DNA of 64,000 nucleotides from the NCBI GenBank assembly GCA_022827185.1, contig JAJDTM010000065.1, positions 1 through 64,000 on the forward strand, given 5' to 3'. Made by a program: the position numbers and the translations under genes. Shown in pieces: positions 59,937 to 64,000 of the stretch. Numbering within the stretch: position 1 is the first letter of the stretch; each line of letters begins with the position of its first letter. The DNA is from Candidatus Poribacteria bacterium (lineage in GTDB: Bacteria; Poribacteria; WGA-4E; WGA-3G). Below the pieces are notes generated by a model. That model was not told the DNA's origin. It saw only the letters and a list, made by a program, of their open reading frames with translations, and made no database searches.

Positions 59937-60034
59937 TGTTTTACCGAAAACCCGTTTTGGACAAGGGACAAAACGGAACAGAAATCCAATATTTAAAAAA
60001 TTGCGGTTTAGTTAGGTGCTGATTGAGGTCACTC

Positions 60035-61510
60035 CTATAGGTCAGCAAACTCTTTCGGAATAAACCGCTGTTGGTAAGCGTAATTTTCCTCCGGTGGGAT
60101 GGTTGCCTCGGCAACAGGCAGCGTGACAAGCTTACCTTCGCGGATAGCGGCTTCAAATTCGGGACGGAACTTGCGCATATAACTCACAGCGGGCCACGAG
60201 ACAGCAATACCAAAGACGCAGATCGTATTCCATGTCATCGTATCCACATTCGCGATGTTGTTAGCAACACTCTCTAAGAGATCAAGATCTTCATAGATTT
60301 CTTCTGTTTCGCCGGTATCGCCCCATCTACCGTTTTCAGCAACACCGAATTTGGGACGTGTAATAGTATCTTTTCGTCCATCCCCATCGGCAATGCGTTG
60401 GACGATATCACGCACCCACGGTGTCCCCCACCGACACGGTGTGCACTGTCCACACGACTCATGTGCATAGAATTTCATGATATTGAGTAAGCAGTCAACG
60501 ATATTCCGGGTCTCGTTCATGACGATGATGCCGCCGGAACCGAGCATAGACTTCGCGAGTGTCAGTGAGGTAAAATCAAGCCGTGTATCTAACTCATAGT
60601 GCGTTAGAATTGGAGCAGAACTACCGCCAGGAATGACAGCCTTCACCTCTTCACCGCGCAAACCGCCTGCGACCTCAATGAGTTCTGTGCATGTCAAGCC
60701 GAGGTCAAGTTCATAAACCCCAGGTTCGTTGACATCGCCGCTGATGCAGTAGAGTTTCGTTCCCGTATTGGCATCAGGTTTCGGCGGATCAAACCGCGTA
60801 TCGGCATACGTCGGTCCCATCTGGGTGTACCATTCGACACCGTTGCCGACAATGAAAGGTAAGTTACACAACGTTTCAACATTCTGGACGACCGTCGGTT
60901 TACGGAACACACCCTCAACAGCAGGGAACGGCGGTTTGTTGCGAGGCTGTCCACGTTTACCTTCAAGGGACTCAATCAATCCCGTTTCCTCACCACAAAT
61001 ATAGGCACCCGCACCGGGGTGTGTGTAGATGTCAATGTTGAGTCCAGTGCCGCGGACATCTTTGCCGAGGTAGCCTTTCTCGTAAGCTTCCTTGATAGCA
61101 GCATCTAACATCTTTTTACCGAGCGTAAATTCACCACGAATGTAGACATAAGTCGTCTCAATACCCATTGCATAGCAACAGATCAGAATACCTTCAATCA
61201 GCAGATGTGGATTCTTCTCCAAGACGTAACGATTACTGAATGTCCCCGGTTCGCTTTCGTCAGCGTTGCAACAGAGGTAACGCGGCTCAATATCCCTTGG
61301 AACAAAACTCCATTTTTCCCCCGTAGAAAAACCGGCACCGCCTCTGCCTTTCAATCCTGAATCCAACACCATTTTGGCGATCTCTTCAGGTTGATATTCC
61401 GCAATTGCCTTTTCAAAACGGGTGTAGCCATCGTATTGCCGAAAGACATCGAACGTGTTAATATCAGGCACATCCAGATGCTCGTAGAGAATCCTTCTTT
61501 CTTCAACCAT
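60035..61510 (-). CDS. nuoF: NADH-quinone oxidoreductase subunit F
   Basis: A 491-residue NADH-oxidising subunit. FMN/NADH-binding blocks: LKGRGGAGFSTGEKW, CNADESEPGTFSNRYVLEKNPH and AGAYICGEETGLIESLEGKRGQPRNKPPFP. The [4Fe-4S] N3 site is ESCGQCTPCRWGT with the fourth Cys in NTICVFG. Between them is an insertion of about 25-30 residues (PKFGVAENGRWGDTGETEEIYE) that family members usually lack. It delivers electrons from NADH into the chain of clusters. nuoE ends eleven bases upstream. Confidence 0.95.
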   Translation of the reverse strand: MVEERRILYEHLDVPDINTFDVFRQYDGYTRFEKAIAEYQPEEIAKMVLDSGLKGRGGAGFSTGEKWSFVPRDIEPRYLCCNADESEPGTFSNRYVLEKNPHLLIEGILICCYAMGIETTYVYIRGEFTLGKKMLDAAIKEAYEKGYLGKDVRGTGLNIDIYTHPGAGAYICGEETGLIESLEGKRGQPRNKPPFPAVEGVFRKPTVVQNVETLCNLPFIVGNGVEWYTQMGPTYADTRFDPPKPDANTGTKLYCISGDVNEPGVYELDLGLTCTELIEVAGGLRGEEVKAVIPGGSSAPILTHYELDTRLDFTSLTLAKSMLGSGGIIVMNETRNIVDCLLNIMKFYAHESCGQCTPCRWGTPWVRDIVQRIADGDGRKDTITRPKFGVAENGRWGDTGETEEIYEDLDLLESVANNIANVDTMTWNTICVFGIAVSWPAVSYMRKFRPEFEAAIREGKLVTLPVAEATIPPEENYAYQQRFIPKEFADL

Positions 61511-61520
61511 ACATACTCCT

Positions 61521-62039
61521 CTACAAATTATCTAAGATTTCATCAACTTTTTCCGGGGTTAAATTCTTATAGAGATCGTCGTTAATCATGATAACAGGGG
61601 CGACATCGCACGAAGCGAGGCATTCTACTTTCATGAGCGTAAACTTACCGTCAGCTGTTGTGCCTTTCGCGAGATTCGTTTCGGAAGCGATATCCGTGTC
61701 GAGTTTCGCTTTGAGATGATCCAGAACCACCTTGCAATCCCGCAACGCGCAAGGGAGCGTATGGCATACCCGAATGACGTACTCGCCTACCGGTTCTTCA
61801 AAGAACATCGGATAGAAAGTGACGACATCCTTGACCTTCATCACGGTGACATCAAGTTGCTCCGCGACATATTTCATGACAGCAGGCGTGATGTAGCCTG
61901 CCTGTCTCTGTGCGATATGGAGTGTCGGCAGCATCGCCGCTTCCTTAATAGGATACCGGCCTATCAACTCGTCGAATTCACGTTGATTTTCTTCGTTAAA
62001 CGCGAAAGGCGTTTCAATTTGAACAAGTTCATCTGACAT
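61521..62039 (-). CDS. nuoE: NADH-quinone oxidoreductase subunit E
   Basis: A 172-residue thioredoxin-like subunit holding the [2Fe-2S] cluster N1a. The four cysteine ligands are in CHTLPCALRDC (first pair, with family spacing) and ECLASCDVAPVIMIND. It forms the NADH-dehydrogenase module with NuoF and NuoG. The gene is just upstream of nuoF. Confidence 0.94.
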   Translation of the reverse strand: MSDELVQIETPFAFNEENQREFDELIGRYPIKEAAMLPTLHIAQRQAGYITPAVMKYVAEQLDVTVMKVKDVVTFYPMFFEEPVGEYVIRVCHTLPCALRDCKVVLDHLKAKLDTDIASETNLAKGTTADGKFTLMKVECLASCDVAPVIMINDDLYKNLTPEKVDEILDNL

Positions 62040-62058
62040 CTACGTTTTCCTTTATTGG

Positions 62059-62289
62059 TTATTTCGCCGCTACGAATGCCTCTTGCGCTTTAGGAGACAA
62101 TTCAACAAAAACGAAATAAGATTCAGGATACAAGTAGTCTTCCTGAGATTCATCAACGACTCGCAGATACCCTTCACGAGTCGCTGCTTCATCAGGTAGA
62201 ATTTGGTAGAGTTTTCGCTTCTCTATGTCTTCACAACCGCTGTTTTCGATGCAAAGTGCAAATTGGGTTTCTAATAGTTTCTTTTTCAT
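62059..62289 (-). CDS. Small conserved-looking hypothetical protein between VOC and nuoE
   Basis: A 76-residue protein, MKKKLLETQFALCIENSGCEDIEKRKLYQILPDEAA followed by GYLRVVDESQEDYLYPESYFVFVELSPKAQEAF. Proteins with this LYQxLPDxxA...RVVDESxEDYLYP pattern occur as single small genes in several bacterial phyla, but I know no function or domain. It contains two cysteines and no signal or membrane segment. It lies 19 bases upstream of nuoE on the same strand and may be co-transcribed by chance. Confidence 0.65.
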   Translation of the reverse strand: MKKKLLETQFALCIENSGCEDIEKRKLYQILPDEAATREGYLRVVDESQEDYLYPESYFVFVELSPKAQEAFVAAK

Positions 62290-62367
62290 AAAATGTTACA
62301 AGTGTAACATTCTGCGAACGCTTCGTAGATGGCTTCTCTTAATTTAAATTACCAAATATCGCCCATC

Positions 62368-62709
62368 TTAGTAGTCGCCGTAAAACTGAATACGGTTGCC
62401 TTCTGGATCGCGGATATCGAAAATGGCATGCCCATCGTCATTCTCAAGTTTCCGTAACCGCTTCCCTTTCGATCTTATGTGCTGATGAATAGCACTCACG
62501 CTTTCAACGTGAAACATCAGTTTTTGTCTGCCTTCGTTGGGTTTGCTGGCACTATGGAGACACAACGTGCAAGCCCCTGCTTTAAAACGGAAAAATCGGT
62601 GTTCTGGGAACGGCTGGTCCTCGTCCGGCACTAATCCGATAACGTCCCTATAAAAGGCGATCACAGTCTTCATGTCCTTGACGAAAAGCATAATGCCTTT
62701 GAGTTCCAT
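62368..62709 (-). CDS. VOC/glyoxalase-fold protein
   Basis: A 113-residue single-domain protein of the vicinal oxygen chelate superfamily: start MELKGIMLFVKDMKTVIAFYRDVIGL, HRFFRFKAGACTLCLH, and the end GHAIFDIRDPEGNRIQFYG, which holds the canonical EGN-IQ strand. Members include glyoxalase I, bleomycin-resistance and dioxygenase proteins; the substrate cannot be told. The metal ligand positions include His38 and Glu/Asp near 107-108 (approximate). Confidence 0.82.
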   Translation of the reverse strand: MELKGIMLFVKDMKTVIAFYRDVIGLVPDEDQPFPEHRFFRFKAGACTLCLHSASKPNEGRQKLMFHVESVSAIHQHIRSKGKRLRKLENDDGHAIFDIRDPEGNRIQFYGDY

Positions 62710-62746
62710 TGAATCCCCCTAAAACAGAGAATACGTTCTGACAAAG

Positions 62747-63943
62747 TTACCGGTCTAATTCTCCCGCGATGACGTTCAGGCTTCCTAAGACAGCCACGGT
62801 ATCGGAAACCATTCCGCCTTCCAACATGTGGGGCAGTGCTTGGAAGTGCAAGAAACTCGGTGGACGGATGCGGATGCGGTAAGCCGTACCACTACCATCA
62901 CTGACAATATAAAAACCGAGTTCACCGTTCGGCGATTCGGTTGCACAATAGTGATCACCCTTTGGTGGCTGCACGCCGTGTCCATCCATAACAATCTTAA
63001 AGTGGTGAATTAATCCCTCAATATGCCCATAAGCATCGGGCTTGTCCGGCATTGTAATTTTGTTATCTTCAACGTTGACTGATCCATCAGGCATATTATC
63101 CAGTACTTGGGTAACGATGCCACAACTCTGAATCATCTCCTCCATCCGGACGAGGTATCGGTCGTAGGCATCACCGTTAGTTCCGACGGGTACATCAAAC
63201 GTTACTTCATCGTAACTGGAATACGGTTCAGCCTTGCGAATGTCGTGTGCTACGCCGGTAGCTCGGAGGCAAGGTCCCGTTAACCCATAATCAACGGCAT
63301 CAGCAGCAGAAATGGCACCAACACCTTTTGTGCGATCCATCCAGATCCGATTTCGTGTGAGCAGCGTATGGGTCTCCTTCAACGCCTTCGGGAAATTGCT
63401 GATGAATTGTCGCACATCTTCCTCGCATCCATCGTAGAGGTCACGGAGCACACCGCCGACGCGTGTGTAACTCGTCGTCAATCGTGCGCCGGTCGTCTTT
63501 TCAAAAATGCTATACAATTTCTCACGTTCGCGGAAACTGTAGAGAAATACCGAAAATGCTCCTAAATCGAGTGCGGCAGTTCCTAACCATAGTAGATGAT
63601 CGGCGAGTCGTGAGAGTTCCGCCATCAAAATACGGATGTATTGACACCGCTTCGTGACTTCAATGCCGAGCAGCTGTTCAACAGCAAGGACATACCCAAA
63701 ATTGTTGGACAACGGTGACAGATAATTCATCCGGTCTGTCACAACAATATACTGGTTGTAATCCAAATGTTCACCGAGTTTCTCGAACCCGGTATGCAGA
63801 TAGCCGGCATGCGGCGTCGCCTTCAAGACGGTTTCACCATCAAGTTCCAACACGATACGAAGGGTGCCGTGCGTTGCTGGATGTTGCGGACCGAAGTTAA
63901 GAACCATCTTCTCGCCTGTGGCGCGTTCCAGCCCACTTTGCAT
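62747..63943 (-). CDS. nuoD: NADH-quinone oxidoreductase subunit D
   Basis: A 398-residue 49-kDa subunit that forms the quinone-binding pocket with NuoB. Signatures: VLNFGPQHPATHGTLRIVLELDGE at the start, and HAGYLHTGFEKLGEHLDYNQYIVVTDRMNYLSPLSNNFGYVLAVE. The C-terminal PPKGDHYCATESPNGELGFYIVSDGSG and RPPSFLHFQALPHMLEGGMVSDTVAVLGSLNVIAGELDR blocks complete the family profile. The reading frame is open to the right edge, but AAGGAG lies six bases before the ATG at 63943 and the family starts there, so the gene is complete. It lies 37 bases upstream of the VOC gene. Confidence 0.95.
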   Translation of the reverse strand: MQSGLERATGEKMVLNFGPQHPATHGTLRIVLELDGETVLKATPHAGYLHTGFEKLGEHLDYNQYIVVTDRMNYLSPLSNNFGYVLAVEQLLGIEVTKRCQYIRILMAELSRLADHLLWLGTAALDLGAFSVFLYSFREREKLYSIFEKTTGARLTTSYTRVGGVLRDLYDGCEEDVRQFISNFPKALKETHTLLTRNRIWMDRTKGVGAISAADAVDYGLTGPCLRATGVAHDIRKAEPYSSYDEVTFDVPVGTNGDAYDRYLVRMEEMIQSCGIVTQVLDNMPDGSVNVEDNKITMPDKPDAYGHIEGLIHHFKIVMDGHGVQPPKGDHYCATESPNGELGFYIVSDGSGTAYRIRIRPPSFLHFQALPHMLEGGMVSDTVAVLGSLNVIAGELDR

Positions 63944-63960
63944 AGAATACTCCTTTTTTA

Positions 63961-63991
63961 TAGCCATCAGCCATCGGCTATCAACCATCAG
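63961..63991. repeat. Degenerate GCCATCAGCCATCGGCTATC repeat upstream of nuoD
   Basis: TAGCCATCAGCCATCGGC followed by TATCAACCATCAG, 18 bases before the nuoD start. It is related to the GGCTATC repeat upstream of nuoL, with the same distance to the start codon. Confidence 0.4.
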
Positions 63992-64000
63992 TAAAAACAC

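Noticed and set aside
63944..64000. An N-terminal extension of NuoD running off the right edge
   Set aside because: AAGGAG six bases before the ATG at 63943 and the family start there; the upstream part is a repeat-like sequence.
1..64000. CRISPR arrays, rRNA genes, prophage or integrated plasmid
   Set aside because: No regularly spaced repeats, rRNA sequence, or phage structural, integrase or replication genes were seen anywhere in the window.

Overview
The window looks like a chromosomal segment of an uncultured Gram-negative bacterium, most likely Candidatus Poribacteria or a close relative (inference). The signs are secreted proteins ending in dockerin-like DxNxDGxVNxxDLV repeats or a PNPFNPxTW-type sorting domain, a formylglycine sulfatase, an MR-type sugar-acid dehydratase, PhyH and Gfo/Idh/MocA enzymes, Omp85 and LolA-type envelope proteins, and intergenic DNA rich in small palindromes. 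No phage, CRISPR array or rRNA was seen. Two tRNA genes (Val, Asp) sit behind a near-consensus promoter.

Layout. 1-8.6 kb, minus strand: the 5' end of an IS630-type transposase, a fatty-acid desaturase, a large secreted HExxH metallopeptidase-like protein, GTP-dependent PEP carboxykinase and an Omp85 outer-membrane protein. 8.8-16.6 kb, plus strand: a B12-binding radical SAM protein with a duplicated helical tail, followed after 6 bases by a double-headed ECF-type ABC ATPase; a small beta-barrel protein; an MNT-HEPN fusion; and an overlapping LolA-like/YidD/TPR trio. 16.6-32.1 kb, minus strand: an operon of two tandem paralogous LRR-glycosidase-like-LRR-dockerin secreted proteins plus a sugar-acid dehydratase, then a DUF6785-like membrane protein, a sulfatase, an overlapping DUF2283/nuclease-like pair, and an amidase overlapping a GHL10-type glycosidase-like protein. 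32-45 kb, mixed: PhyH dioxygenase, tRNA-Val, tRNA-Asp, serS, a DUF2283 gene split by a 163-bp MITE, bioB, pyrK, a metallophosphoesterase, a STAS protein, a second DUF6785-like protein, and a GT9-GT1-GT9 glycosyltransferase set. Two small tnpB-less IS200/IS605-like elements with omega-RNA-like ends lie in this part. 45-64 kb, minus strand: copper P-type ATPase, a Gfo/Idh/MocA oxidoreductase, and a complex I cluster in the order nuoD, (VOC), (76 aa), E, F, G, H, J, K, L, (DUF5069), M, (nhaD), N, (75 aa).

How it fits together. The nuo genes encode the quinone- and proton-handling parts of respiratory complex I; nuoI is absent from its usual place between nuoH and nuoJ, and a NhaD-type Na+/H+ antiporter is embedded between the antiporter-like subunits M and N. 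The secreted LRR/glycosidase proteins, sulfatase, dehydratase, GHL10 protein and oxidoreductase suggest use of complex, possibly sulfated, polysaccharides (inference). The points most worth a second look are the MITE insertion with a visible 8-bp target duplication, the orphan omega-RNA-like elements, the MNT-HEPN fusion with an internal ribosome binding site, the DUF2283/nuclease pair, the composite LRR-glycosidase paralogues, and the helical-repeat radical SAM protein paired with fused ECF ATPases.
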